A stretch of DNA of 64,000 nucleotides from Takakia lepidozioides (GCA_030704615.1 CM060731.1:20088001-20152000), one strand, 5' to 3'; positions 22,616 to 34,328 are shown, counted from the first letter of the stretch. The notes: generated from the letters alone by a model not told the origin. Translations and numbers: made by a program.

Positions 22616-22619
22616 AAAA

Positions 22620-24304
22620 TTACCAATTTATACAACAAGGTGGGCGGCAGGGCTTGCATGAATTCCATGCATTTGTTTTCTCCGGAAATGGTCACAGCTT
22701 ACTATACTGCTACAGTGGATGGAAAAATAACTTCAGATATTGCGTTTTGGGGAGCCCACAGCTGCCCATCCACAAGCAGCTAGCACGTGGAAGGTCAGCG
22801 AGTGACATGTTCATCCAGCAAGCAATACCTAAGCAACCCTACACCTAACTTAGTTATGTAGTGTGGACTCAGAATGGCTGCACACCAAACACGGAGAGAC
22901 ACTAACTTACTTTTTGGCTGACTGCTCTCCAGAGCGGTGCGGTGATGTCGAGGTTGACCGTCAGGCAGCGCTCCTAAAAAGGGCCTCCGACAGAGCGTCG
23001 GCATTTTCGAGGCTCATTTCACCTCCCAATTTATCCCATATCGATTGCCCGCGTGAAGCCCATCTGCACAGTATAAAGCAGCTGACGCGGCGTCAGCCGA
23101 CGCCTCCCAGCGCCTCGCCACGTGCAGAAATCGCTGAGCGATCCCCAGCGACCTGCCAGCAGCGCATTGCAGATGAAGGGCATGGGTAGGTCCGGTGAAC
23201 CCGCGCCCGTGTGCATCTCCCGAACCTCTGGATCCCGTCGCTTTTCACCGTGCCTAGTTACGTGGCGTGTCTGGAAGGTCTAATGTGCGGGGGTTGGTGC
23301 GATTCCGCGCCATGTGCGCCGTTGGATCCGAGGATTATCCTAAAATAGAGTGATGTATGGATGAAGCGTTGTCTGTAGCCCTGGTATGACTGAAAGTGTA
23401 CGAATCACATCCGCCCGCTGAAAACACAGGTCTTTCTGTACGGACGGTCCAGCGACCCGTCACCCGGGGAAGAATAAGAATACTTATTTTTACTATTTAC
23501 TTAACTGTGAAGCAGAACAACACGTGCCTGTTCTGCCCCGAGGCCTTCTCGCTCTTCGTTCTGTCTCTCTCGCTCGGGCTTGGCTCTGGCTCTTCTCCTC
23601 AGGATCATAGCCATTCCCGCTGAGGGAGCACCTGAGGCAGCTGTACAGCATAATTTCAATTTACAGGGGGATTGTGCATGGAGGAGACAGAATTTTTTTG
23701 TACGAGAGTGAAGTTGTGTAATTCTGTGGCCGCGGGCCTACTTCTGTTGTCTCCAGAGGATTGATGGATTGATCGAGCTCAAAAGAAAGCTGTCCAGGAT
23801 TATTTGGCATAGAGCGCATCATTTATTGATTGGACGGAATTTTTTCTAGTGCTAGTGAACTTGTTGATTCACTTGTCCGCTGGTTATTGCTAGGATTGGT
23901 AGGAACGTGTTATTGAGGGAACTCGTAATGCAGCCCTCCAGCAGCATAATCTCCTCAACCGCGGATTGCTTGTGGAGGAGATAGAAATTTCACTAATCGA
24001 GGGTGGGAAAGTGCAATTTTGGTGAATGCTGGTGCATTGCTTGTGTTGAGATCTGATTCGATTCTTCGAAAAGTTAGAAAGAATTAGGTTGAGGGTGCTC
24101 GTAAGGCAGCTTTCCAGTAATTGTTTCCTCCTGCACCGGATTTTGTATGGAGGTGATAGCAGTTTTCTTTAGTGATTGTTAAGATTTGTAATCGGTCTTC
24201 GTTCCTCAGTTTGTGTTGTAGTGTGGTTGAGCGTGAAGTGGCCACGCTTCTGGGGTGAAGGAGGTGTTTTGAACAAGTTAGGCAAAAGCTAGGGTATCAA
24301 GGCT
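22620..24304 (+). promoter_or_regulatory. Promoter and 5' leader region of the GPDH gene
   Basis: No conserved coding frame was found. From about 22950 to 23600 the sequence is GC/CpG-richer than its surroundings, with a gtataaag box at 23079-23086 followed by a small palindrome, ctgacgcggcgtcag. From 23640 to 24300 it looks like transcribed leader or an intron-bearing 5' UTR. The translation start is at 24305. The exact transcription start cannot be read. Confidence 0.4.
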
Positions 24305-27300
24305 ATGGCAGAGGGCGGCGTCAATAGCAATGGCTACCTGAATCATGAGGCAGCCCATAAAGCAGCAAATGATTCCGGATTCGGGGAGGACAGGGTGGCA
24401 GAACTTCGTTCCTTGCTAGGGAAAGCGGAGGGGGATGCTTTGCGTATTGTTGGCGTAGGTGCCGGTGCCTGGGGCAGCGTTTTCGTTGCTATGTTGCAAG
24501 ATGCTTTTGGATCCCTGCGCGATTCTGTCCAGGTAGGGGCTTAGTAGTTTCATTGTTTTGCTTGATTCATACTCAAATTTCCAGCCTCTGATGACAGTCA
24601 TGTTTGTATCCTGTCAATCTCTTCGTTATGATCACAGGTAGGGCGTTTTTGCGCTGATACAGGGCGCTGTGTGGATGCAGTGATCTCAGAATTGTCAACT
24701 CTCTGTCTGTCTCACTTCCCTTCTTCCTTCCCTCCCTTTTGTGAAGTACATACACACGTCAGAAAGAGTGGAATGGTCACTTCAGTTTGTGATGGTTTGG
24801 ATTGTCATGTGGTGCAGGTACGGATATGGCGGCGAGCAGGGAAAGCTGTGGACAGAGAAACAGCCGAGCATTTGTTTGAAGTGATAAATGCACGCGAGGA
24901 TGTTCTTCGGCGGCTTATACGTAAGTGCGCATATCTGAAGTACGTAGAAGCGCGATTGGGAGATCGAACACTGTATGCAGACGAGATTCTGCGTGACGGT
25001 TTCTGTATTAACATGGTTGATACCCCTCTCTGCCCTCTCAAGGTGGTAACCAATCTCCAGGAAGCAGTGTGGGATGCCGATGTTGTCATCAATGGTCTCC
25101 CTTCTACCGAGACACGCTCCGTTTTCCGACAAATTGGTCGCATCTGGCGGGACCGTCTCACTATGCCCATAATTATATCATTGGCTAAGGGTGTGGAGGC
25201 TGCACTTCAACCGGTGCCTCATATCATCACTCCCACACAAATGATTGTGGACACGAGTCAGTACTCTGTACCTGTTTCTTCCCACTTTGAACAAGACACA
25301 TAATCTTCAGTGATGAGTATGCTACTCATAGTTTTAGTTGGACCCAGATGTCTTGAAATTGTCAGGTCTTGCCATGTGGTTACCTGGATACCTTCCTTGG
25401 CAATGATAGCCTGGTCGTTGTCTACCTCAACTTTGGGGGGTGGTGCTGACGTGCTGACCTAGTTCAGTAATGCAGTACCTGCTTGAAGGTCAGCAGCTGA
25501 ACACATCCTATTTGGCAAATAGATGAGAGAGATGTGAGATTCTATGCTTGTTTATCGCTCATCCTTAGTTTACTTGTTTGTGGACAGCTGGGGTTCCGGA
25601 AGACAATGTGCTGTATCTAGGAGGCCCAAATATTGCATCAGAAGTATACAACAAGGAGTATGCCAATGCGCGCATCTGTGGGTCAGAAAAATGGAGAAAG
25701 CCCCTCGCCAAATTTTTGCGGCAGCCACATTTTATAGTTTGGGATAACAGTGACCTCACCACCCACGAGGTCATGGGTGGTCTCAAGAATGTGTACGCGA
25801 TGGGCGCAGGCATGTCTCCTTCTGATTGTGTTTATGATGCAACTCTGTAATGAAGCTGATGAATGATCCTAGATGATTTGGATTTACAGTGTTATATAAT
25901 GTTTGAACAGCTTGACTCCCAATTTTCCTTTTTGCAATCATGGAATGATGGTGTCCAATCAGAATAAGAAGCAATCCTTTGTCTTTAATGTAAGCTGAAT
26001 TCAGAGAATGTTGGTTGGAAAATTGTTCTATCCTTGCTGACAAAGATCATAGCCCATAGGACTGCCTTATTGGTTGTGCGGATGTGTTTGTTTACATATG
26101 TGCAAGCTGATTATGGACGCTCACCACTGTAAGAAACTTGTGTATGTGCAGGGATGGTAGGTGCTTTGACAAAAGAGAGTGCCACCAGCAAGGCAGTATA
26201 TTTTGCACTCTGCACATCAGAGATGATTTTCATAACACATTTGCTGGCTGAGCAGCCAGAACGATTAGCTGGCCCACTCCTAGCTGACACTTATGTCACA
26301 CTGCTCAAGGGTCGCAATGCATGGTACGGGGAGAAGCTCGCCAAAGGGGAGCTTACTATTGATATGGGTGATAGCATTACCGGCAAGGGTATGATTCAGG
26401 TCTGTTTTCTCGCCTGAAAGGCTGATTTATGTTCAATATTGTCACATGGGAGGATGGTCATCTCAGCTTATTAACTGTGATCTTCCTACAGCACGTTAGT
26501 TCTAGAGCCTCCTCCTCTTCTCTTGCAGGCTTTTCTTGCAGGTCACCGAATGGATGTTGAGGTGTAGATAAGGTGAAGACATGAAGATCCAGTGAAGACA
26601 TGAACTTTGTAGGATTATTTTCATAGATGGAACAACCATGATGGTTGTCCAATACCCAGGGTTTAGGGTCAAACCTGCTTTCCTCACTTTTTGGCTGTCT
26701 TCAGGACAGTTGAATAATCTGGCAGATCATGGTACGAAAATATAGACTGGAATAGGCTGCTCAGCTAAGAGGGTGAGCATGACGAGCTGAAAGGTGGGCG
26801 ATTTGCTCAAAGCTAGCAGGTGTGCTTTGGTCTGTGGCTGTGTCTCATTACGTTGCCAATGCACGAACGTCCTTACAAAGTAATTCCAGGGTTCACTGTC
26901 TTTGAAGATTCTGGGCCGCAGTCTCTTCTGGAACTTAGAAAGCACAGTATTGAACTCCAGGCATTGGGAAGTTGTTGGGCAACAATCCAATGGTAATCCA
27001 CTGTGTAATTAGCAGAGGTACAGCAGTTTCCTTGTGGGGCCTTAACAACTTGATTGCCTTCGTCTGGTTCTTCTTTGCACTAGGTTCTGAGGACACCTCA
27101 CAATCCGCATGTCAGATGTCTAAACCTGGCCCTGAGTACTTCAGTCTCCAATATGTGAAACAAGAGACGTTACTTCACCCACCCAATATAGGCAGTAAAA
27201 AGCATCAAACGGTAAGTGCTTTACTGTGCAGCTGACTGTGACCACCTAATTGATGCATGCATGATGGTGATTTCAGGGAGTGTCAGCAGTGAAAGCCTTC

Positions 27301-27853
27301 CATGAGTTGCTTCGGCAACCCAGCCTAAGTGTGATGCATCCTGAGTTGCATACATCAGTCACCCCTGTGGAGCTGTGTCCCATCTTGCAAACGCTGTACA
27401 AGATCTTAATTTTACGGTGCGTTTTGGAAGCAGGACCTTACCTTTATTTCATTCCCATGATTGATCAGCCTGTATTAGAATTGCACTTCTCTTTCTTTGA
27501 GCTTCTTGTCGTTCGATTGTTGTGTCCCTCTGCAGCTAAGAGTTAAAACACATGCAGGTTCTGGATTGACTTTTCTACCTCTGCCGAAGTTGTCTTTGTG
27601 ATACGTCTGTAAACCATTGACAAATTGTTGAGCCATACTGACAGGAAAACACTGGCTGGCCAAATTTTTGTTCAGGAATGCACCTCCGTCAGCCATTTTG
27701 CAAGCGTTGAGAGATGAGAATATGTTCGACCCACGGCATCGTATTGAGATACAGGATGTCTTCATGCCCCAACTGTTACATGTTCCCTTCTTGGGAAAGG
27801 GCTTGGGAAAGGGCTTCTTTGATGATGGTCCACCATCGCCTGTTGTCATGTGA
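24305..27853 (+). CDS. GPDHC1: NAD-dependent glycerol-3-phosphate dehydrogenase, plant cytosolic type
   Basis: Six exons: 24305-24532, 24818-25256, 25588-25809, 26152-26399, 27277-27416 and 27676-27853. Phases agree and the total is 484 residues. The enzyme reduces dihydroxyacetone phosphate to sn-glycerol-3-phosphate, feeding glycerolipid synthesis and the cytosolic side of the glycerophosphate shuttle. Visible features are the Rossmann loop VGAGAWGS (residues 50-57), [47 protein letters not shown], then [17 protein letters not shown] with the catalytic-site Lys, and [18 protein letters not shown]. The match to the plant GPDHC1-type protein is close along its whole length. The N-terminus has no obvious transit peptide. 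The intron after exon 3 has a GC donor (CAG|GCATGT). The C-terminus carries a short Gly/Pro-rich tail. Confidence 0.95.
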
Positions 27854-28351
27854 TGTGGGGTTGTGTATTGGAAGATGAAGCCTTGTGATGCAAAGTACAT
27901 CTTAGCTCCTCTCTCCAGTAATGGCTGTTTATATGTGGTTATATAGAATTGAAGGATGGATATCCTCATATAAGTGGTGGGTCTGGTGCGCGGAACAGTG
28001 TTACCTTCAAAATTTCAAAGATCTTGACAGTTAGGTGATCTTTTGATGGGAAGGCATCGCACAAGCAGTAATGGCTCTACCTCTTTGGAAGTAAAGATTC
28101 ATTACAAATAGTGATACACACAAGAGTCAAGTATGACTTACTGGAGCTTTTCCCGAATGTGTAATGACAGAAGGGTCTAGGAACTTGTTTACCAGTGAAC
28201 TTTGTCAAGGTCTGTGGTAGCGCATTTCAATACCAAATTAGCAGTACCTGAAGAAAATCTTCCTGTGATTGTTTTGCTACAGTTGTTTTGTATTGCTCTG
28301 TTATAAAGATAACGCCAGACTCCACAAGTGAGCGGAGCAATGCACAAACTT
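27854..28351. other. 3' flank of GPDH; no gene
   Basis: Presumed 3' UTR followed by sequence with no recognisable coding potential. Confidence 0.5.
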
Positions 28352-28412
28352 AATGATAAGCCTAGTTCTCCGCCTAGGCAAGATGTCTCCACAATGCCTC
28401 TATCCTTTGGGG
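28352..28412 (-). repeat. Dispersed ~60-bp repeat, copy 2
   Basis: Inverted relative to the copy at 12473-12540, sharing aagcctagttctc, cctaggcaagatgtctccac and tatcctttgg. It abuts the reverse-transcriptase fragment that starts at about 28413. Confidence 0.75.
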
Positions 28413-28660
28413 GACAGAGCCAACAATCCTACTAAATAAGAAAGGTGACCCCACTGACCTAAACAATTATCGCCCTACTGCTCTTGCTAACAGTACCATA
28501 TGCAAACTATTTACCAGCACTCGCACCACCCTCCTCTCCAACTATGACGTACATCACCACATTCTACATGACTCCCAAGAGGGCTTGAGCTGTCAGGAGT
28601 ACCACCCGTCAATTCATTACATCTGCTCTCAAAGACGCCTACTTAAAAAGAACACTTGAG
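28413..28660 (+). mobile_element. Non-LTR reverse-transcriptase fragment
   Basis: Reads LLNKKGDPTDLNNYRPTAL, then CKLFTS and LHDSQEGL, matching the N-terminal finger region (motifs 1-2a) of LINE reverse transcriptases. A frameshift follows (QFITSALKDAYLKRT resumes in another frame). The remainder of the enzyme is absent. The wording of the motifs differs from the LINE inside the helicase gene, so this is probably a different LINE family. Confidence 0.75.
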
Positions 28661-29275
28661 TCTAAGTAGTCATAACGAGCTGAGGGCAATCTGGAATATC
28701 CATACCAGGTGGTGAGGATCCATACCAGGTTGGATTGTAGAAACTTGTACTATCCATATTTAGTAGAGTCATTGGTGCCAGTAAGAAAGTAGTAAAGGGA
28801 ATAACGAAAGAACTCATGAATACCTGCCTCTTTCCCCAGCATCTGGTAAATTTCTGGCTTTAGTATCCCATCTGCTGGGACAATGTGCTCATGTCTGATT
28901 CAAATTACCAAACCACAACTGAATTCTCTTGGAGCTGGAACCTCATAGTTACTGTATAAGACGAGATCAGGAAACTGGCAGTGACAACCTGCACGAATTG
29001 CTTGTGCGGCTTAAAGGGACGTTCCTTAACTCGTCAACCCTGAACTGGTTGGGGTGAGAAGGGAGAAAGCCGTGCAGTGCGTCCTAGAGTTCCCAGCACC
29101 CACGTTGCCATCATCCAGTGTACATCATTAGTGATAAAGACCTTTTCACATTTGCAGAGGGTTTACTCAACATGTCAATGACATCCCACACTGACTAACG
29201 ACCCCTCCACATCATCTGTGGATTGTCTGATCGCAAGGTCGCCATTCGGAAGGCAGGCTCTTCAGACCCATGACT
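28661..29275. other. No gene recognised
   Basis: Short frames only. It may include diverged downstream LINE sequence. Confidence 0.4.
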
Positions 29276-30249
29276 CAAACCCCCCAGTTCTCCGATTGTA
29301 CACGGGCATTAGTTGGGTTCAGTGTCACATCCTCAGTATCTTCCATCAGCTCTGAATGTGTAATCATCTTCTCCTCGTTAACTACAACTTCTGGCTTTGG
29401 CTCTGGGGACCAGTGCCCATCTTTAAGCCCTGACTGAGAGTCATGGTGCCTAAGAATCTACAAAAACAAACCGGAAGCTGATACTTTTCGCATTCTTCAT
29501 TACCTCGTCCTGGATGGCAAAAATCTCAGAAAGTCCTCTGGAGATATCCACTGTAGAAGCACCTGTATCCCCTCAGGCATTGAGACCACTTCTCCGTGAG
29601 CGAATCCCTCCATCCTCTGGTGACAACACCCCAATAGTCGAAGGTTTGGATTTACTTTGGGCGGCCTGTACAACATCCAAATTGTTTGCATGTGTTTTCC
29701 ACCATCCTCTTTTCGCTCCTTGATACAGAGAATGTTGTCCACTCCTGTGAGAATCTTGGACGACTTCTGAACCCCGTCAAGATGATTGGCCTTCTTCCAC
29801 ATGGCTACACACACTGTGCAGCGCTCAGACTAACTCAGGAATCGGAGGCACATCCGCAACCCCCCCATGGCTCCTTATCGTGCTCTTTCCAGTTCCCAAA
29901 CAAGGCCTTCAGCGTCTTACTTACCACACAGTTGTAGACTCATCTGAACTCCTGCGGAACCACTTCCTCCCGCGCAGTTGGACTCACGGTTCCCGAGCGC
30001 CTCCGCCATCGAAGCTCAGCAGCCAGCACGTAGCTCTCAGTTGTAGTATAAATAATTAATTCTCGTAAACAGCTCCGTGGTGACAATGGGTTCAAAACCA
30101 GCCCAAAGTCTCCCATGTGTGTTAAGGAAGAAATTTATGGGATGGTTTCAAATTGCCTTCGTGTGTTGTTGCAGCTTCCGCTGGAGGCACAGCCACGCAT
30201 CTTTCTCCCTGTCCGCATCGAAGCTGGCTATGGGTGCAGGGGAATCCAT
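29276..30249 (-). pseudogene. Possible decayed protein-coding remnants, unknown family
   Basis: On the minus strand several protein-like pieces appear in order. An ATG at 30249 opens PIASFDADREKDAWLCLQRK. A piece near 29935-29870 reads KTLKALFGNWKEHDKEPWGG. Another near 29730-29515 includes IGVLSPEDGGIRSRRSGL and VDISRGLSEIFAIQDE, ending at a GT donor. An exon from about 29461 to 29276 follows, in phase, and ends ENWGV-stop. In-frame stops interrupt the series. The composition (charged, few repeats) is more like an ordinary gene than a transposon, but I do not recognise it. It could also be a diverged retroelement ORF1. Confidence 0.3.
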
Positions 30250-30597
30250 GAACAACAAGAGACTTTGAGGATAGGGATGGAGACTCTCCAGTACCTTGGC
30301 TGCTTACGTTCCCCATGTGGGATGGCCCTCTCACGCAAGCAGCAGATGCAGCACACAACACCCAATTCAGATGCCTACACACTGGATGCACACCGCCACA
30401 GCAAAGCCCCCGAACCCACCTTGATCAACACCGCCCTCCACCCAACCCTCCTTGCACCTTCACGTTCGCTTCCATCTTTCCTTCCTGCAACCAACATCCG
30501 TCCACACTTCTATTACTGTCTCTTCACAGAGACTCACAGGCACTTGGATGTCGCATACAACCCATTACTTACCTTGATGCTGCTTAGCAGTGCTCTT

Positions 30598-30700
30598 TTT
30601 CTTTGTTTCTTTGTTTTTTTGTTTTTTAAAAGGAAACCTGGGAGCCACAGCCCACAATTCAGGCCCTTGAGGAGGGGGAAAGATTAACCCCCTTTCATTT
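30598..30700 (-). repeat. Dispersed T-tract repeat, copy 2
   Basis: The run tttctttgtttctttg with further T-tracts is followed by aaaaggaaacctgggagcc and cacaattcaggcccttgagg, then a diverged aaagattaacccc block. It belongs to the same family as 3030-3135 and 37285-37375, and its long T-tract (an A-tail on the minus strand) is the best preserved of the three. Confidence 0.65.
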
Positions 30701-30912
30701 ATGGGCCATGGAGACCTACAGGACGAACAACGCTACCTTAGGAAATGAGCTGAAAGAAAACTCAACAAAACTAGTATCGACATACAGGTGAGAGCAGCGC
30801 AGGTCCTGCCAATTTACTCCACAAGCTAGAGTAGATAGAGTTTGAACCTGTTCAAAAGGTTAAAGCTCACTCAACAGGAAACTCTCACCACCAAGATATG
30901 ATCTAACCTGTA

Positions 30913-31359
30913 TCATTTGTCAACAAAGTTTGTCTTCACACCTCCTTCCACCACTTCGAAGTGCACTTCACGGAGGTGCTCTGAATCCATATAGTACTCA
31001 AACCTGTTGAAGAAGTTGACTTGGAGGAGGCCCTCCTCAGATCCAGCAAGATCTTTTATGGCCTCCACCAGCACAGCCACAATCTGTGTCTTGCGAGTAC
31101 TGGCCATCAGGCAGTCGGCACACTCAATGCGAAAAAATTATCATTCAGTACACTCTATGGCCTGCAATGCGAACCGGTGCCTGAGGCAGTAAAATTCAGA
31201 ATCCAGTATGTAGAGTGCAACATCAGTAATAAGAAGCACACGACGCACCATCTTGGCTCTCCGGTTCACTTTCATAACATTGTCTGCAAATAGCACAAGC
31301 CTGTCTCCTTGCTTAGAGGAGCTTCACGATGTGATAGTTAGATCCTCTGCCGTCGCCAT
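30913..31359 (-). pseudogene. Myosin-I tail homology 1 (TH1) domain protein, pseudogene
   Basis: One continuous minus-strand frame from the ATG at 31359 reads MATAEDLTITS, a TGA, then KQGDRLVLFADNVMKVNRRA, RRVLLITDVALYILD and LRHRFALQAIE. A TGA TAA pair follows, then MASTRKTQIVAVLVEAIKDL, FNRFEYYMDSEHLREVHFEV and EGGVKTNF-VDK-stop. The order (basic strand KVNRR, LLITD-ALY-LD, R..L..I, then STRKT...LVEA and VEGGVKT) is that of the Myosin_TH1 domain, which binds acidic membrane lipids in class I myosins. No motor precedes it. Three in-frame stops and a short deletion in the middle show it is dead. No introns interrupt it, so it may be a retrocopy. A bounding A-tail or duplication was not found. 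Confidence 0.75.
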
Positions 31360-31576
31360 CAGTGCTCTAAAGATCACTACGGTGAATACTTTTCACTTGT
31401 TATCAATATTTTTTTCTTTTTCCTTTTTGTTTCTTTTATGAAAAATTTGCCGCATTCTATTGATGGGATCTTTTTACATATTGAGATGATAACTTTTTCA
31501 ACTAAGTTGTGTCATACTTTTCAGAAAAGCTAAATTGATGTGCAAAAGAGAAGCCAAAAGCACACGAGACAAAATG

Positions 31577-31584
31577 TATATAAG
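31577..31584 (+). promoter_or_regulatory. TATA box of the GDSL lipase gene
   Basis: tatataag lies about 200 bases upstream of the start codon in an AT-rich context, a good match to a plant TATA box. A transcription start near 31610 would give a leader of about 175 bases. Confidence 0.6.
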
Positions 31585-31784
31585 GATCCAATTTTCTATT
31601 GTATTTCACACTTCATCCTTTACTTGTTCTCTTCCTTCTTAGCTCTTGGTCTTTGTTGCTAACATAGTTTGGTAGCTCTTTCCCTCCCTGATTTGGCTTA
31701 CTTGGGGGTAGTGTTGCTCCTCAATAGTTTTAGAATCTAGCTGTTCTCATCAAGTTTGGGGTGTGTAGTCTTATATTGGTGGCA

Positions 31785-32972
31785 ATGGTGATTACTATGC
31801 ATAGTATGATACAAGGTTTGCCGTTGCTTTTGGTGATCTTAGCTTCGGCTTTCAATCCGGTCAAATCAGTTTGTCCATCGGGTGCCGTGTTCATGTTCGG
31901 AGACTCGCTTTCCGACACTGGAAATGATCAACTAGCATTTCCATCGAACCAACAAGTACACCTGAACAAACCTTACGGAGAAACATTTTTTGGACATCCA
32001 GCAGGTCGCTTTTCAAATGGGCGTATTGTCGTTGATTTTGTCGCTCACGCCTTTGGACTACCCTTCCTCACCCCAATTCAAGCATATGTAACAAACCGTA
32101 CCAACTCCAATTTTCGACATGGGATTAATTTCGCTTACGCTGGAGCTACTGCACGAAACGATGACTACTTGGTTCCATATCATCTCGAGCTTCAAGTTGA
32201 ACAATTTTTGGACTTCAAAACCAATGCAAAATCAAAATTGCCAAGAGAAGCGATACCCACTTCAGAAAATTATGAAAATGGATTATATATTATACACGCT
32301 GGGGGCAACGATTTCTCATATCAATATCTTCGACACATGGGACCTACAAAGGTCATGAAACATATTGTGCCTCAATCGGTGGCTGCAGTTTCAGCAGCTA
32401 CAGAGAATTTATACAACGCAGGGGCTAGACATTTTTTCATTTACAACAATCCTGCCGAAGGTTGCTCCACTATTTTCCTCTCAAATTGGGGCACTCCTGA
32501 GGTTTCGAGAGATGAGCATGGGTGTTTGATTCCTTTTAATGAGGTTGTTCTAACCTACAACAAGGGCTTAAAATATATGATTCAAGATCTCCAGCAACGG
32601 CTTCCGGGAATTTCTATTCATTTCGGTCGATATTATGACATCAATGTGGACATTGTGAAGAATCCACAAAAATATGGATTTCCGAAAGAGAATATATTCC
32701 AAGCGGCTTGTGGGTACGGACATCCGTACGATTTCAATTTGGATGCTATGTGCGGAAACATTAACGCAACAGTGGGAGGGAAAGTTGTACGTTTAGATGT
32801 ATATAAATCTAGAGATCCCAACAACTATATTATGTGGGATGGAGTACACTTTACAGAGGCCTTTTACAAGATTATAGCAAAGTCATTTTTGACAGGAGAA
32901 TATTTAGAGCCGCCCACCAATTTCATGGCAGAATGCAAGTTGAACGGCGAATATTTTGCAAAAGGAATGTGA
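31785..32972 (+). CDS. GDSL-type esterase/lipase, intronless
   Basis: A single open frame of 395 residues from the ATG at 31785; ATGs at 31797 and 31806 are alternatives. The N-terminus has a signal peptide (hydrophobic core LPLLLVILASAF) ending just before a CPSG start of the mature protein. Block I is FMFGDSLSDTGND with the nucleophile Ser. Block III has GGNDF (oxyanion Asn). Block V has WDGVHFTEAFY with the Asp and His of the catalytic triad. Block II is represented by RFSNGRIVVDFVA and FAYAGATA. The enzyme is predicted to be secreted and to hydrolyse acyl esters of lipids or cell-wall polymers. The true substrate cannot be inferred. Plant GDSL genes commonly have several introns, so the absence of any is unusual. 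Confidence 0.9.
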   Translation: MVITMHSMIQGLPLLLVILASAFNPVKSVCPSGAVFMFGDSLSDTGNDQLAFPSNQQVHLNKPYGETFFGHPAGRFSNGRIVVDFVAHAFGLPFLTPIQAYVTNRTNSNFRHGINFAYAGATARNDDYLVPYHLELQVEQFLDFKTNAKSKLPREAIPTSENYENGLYIIHAGGNDFSYQYLRHMGPTKVMKHIVPQSVAAVSAATENLYNAGARHFFIYNNPAEGCSTIFLSNWGTPEVSRDEHGCLIPFNEVVLTYNKGLKYMIQDLQQRLPGISIHFGRYYDINVDIVKNPQKYGFPKENIFQAACGYGHPYDFNLDAMCGNINATVGGKVVRLDVYKSRDPNNYIMWDGVHFTEAFYKIIAKSFLTGEYLEPPTNFMAECKLNGEYFAKGM

Positions 32973-33051
32973 TCTATTTAGCGCTCATGAATTGAGGATG
33001 GATCAGTTTTTGTCCATGGTTGTAGATTCCCAATTGTGTTTGAAATTGTGC

Positions 33052-33057
33052 AATAAA
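33052..33057 (+). terminator. Candidate polyadenylation signal of the GDSL gene
   Basis: aataaa lies 80 bases after the stop codon, in the expected 3' UTR position. Confidence 0.5.
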
Positions 33058-33059
33058 AT

Positions 33060-34328
33060 ATAACAGTGCTTTGTGCTTTGTGATCTACCTGTTCTCTCTG
33101 AGAGGCAAGGAACTTGGTAAGTTAGTGAGGATGGGTCTCTAGAGGGCTTAGCAAACATTTAATATCACACACTTACAAACAAGATGAAATGCTCTCTGTC
33201 AAGTCTTCACTTCTATTTGGACATCATTTGCATGTCAAAGTAACATGGCAGGCTGTTGCAGCCGAGCATCCATATGTGTTGCTTTGGTCCAAAGAATGTT
33301 TATGCTCTAAGTATTTATCCTCTGATCTGTGTTCTAATTTGCTTGACCCTTTTCTCTACATAGGGATTCACCATTCCGTCTTCAACTTCCACCTCCTTCT
33401 TTAGAACAATTGTCTCAGTTGGCACAGATCCATTACCAGGCTGATTACTTATGGCTGATTACTTATGGGTTTTGTGAGTCACACACAAATGAAGAAAGGG
33501 ATGTGAGTGACACAACCATGCCCACCGAATAGAAAAATGTGACGCCTCCCAAAGGAAGTGTAAATTATGGTGTCTCCTGACCCTGAAAGGCTATTGCATT
33601 CTGGCAGATGGTGGACTGGACACCTTTGTGATACCAATTGGTTTGTTCAACCCACAACCACTTTGGAGGTGGTATGTTCCCATTACCACTTGGCAACAAC
33701 TTGGTTGTCCAGTGTCGCAAAAGAGTGGAAAGGAGAGAGGTACAGGCACATACATAATGCTTAGGAAGGATTACCGCCATTGTGGTAATGCTCGAAACGA
33801 TATCCATGGAGGTTCCCATGCCATGTGGCGTGGGCTATGGCATGGCTGTGGGCAGTGGAGCGCTGGCAGTTTCTTGCTGGCCCAGTCTCGCGATTTTTGT
33901 GTCATAATAAGATGACAAGGTGCCATTGTGCGCCGGTTGGGGGAGATCAGAGTTTTTCCTCTTGGATTGAGCTTGCGAAGTCTTCATCTCAATTGTGCCC
34001 AAGTCGTGGGGAGAAGCTGAATTCAGCATCGAAGTATTCCTCCAAATTGTGAGCCAGTTGTTTGCGAAGAGTGTTGAGGTTGAAATTGTTATTGTAAATC
34101 CTGGGGAATTTTTCACTGGGTTTGGGGCTCAAAGTCTTCCTCTTTCAGACGCAGAGGATGCCTTGTATTGGCCATCGAAATGCCCTACGACACTCTTTGT
34201 GTGTGCCGAGCTTTGCACGGATTGTAGATAGGAGCCTTGTTTCTGCATCAATATCCTCTCTGTGAATTCAGGCTGTTGTTTCTGTTCTGCTGGCTCTTCT
34301 AGTTACCTCGGATTCTTGGCGCTGTCCA
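33060..34328. other. Intergenic; no gene recognised
   Basis: Short frames on both strands lack family features. A 14-base direct duplication (ggctgattacttat) lies at about 33439-33466. The last part should contain the promoter of the SOUL gene. Confidence 0.45.

Noticed and set aside
22863-23189. A 108-codon frame in GC-rich DNA upstream of GPDH
   Set aside because: Its composition follows the CpG-rich promoter, it has no family features, and it lies next to a TATA-like box; more likely promoter or leader.
28980-29110. Possible tRNA or small RNA gene in a GC-rich stretch
   Set aside because: No A/B box pair and no cloverleaf could be drawn.
33565-34116. Overlapping frames of 65-95 codons on both strands
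   Set aside because: No domain, no biased composition and no splice or promoter context; they lie in the spacer before the SOUL gene and look like chance frames.
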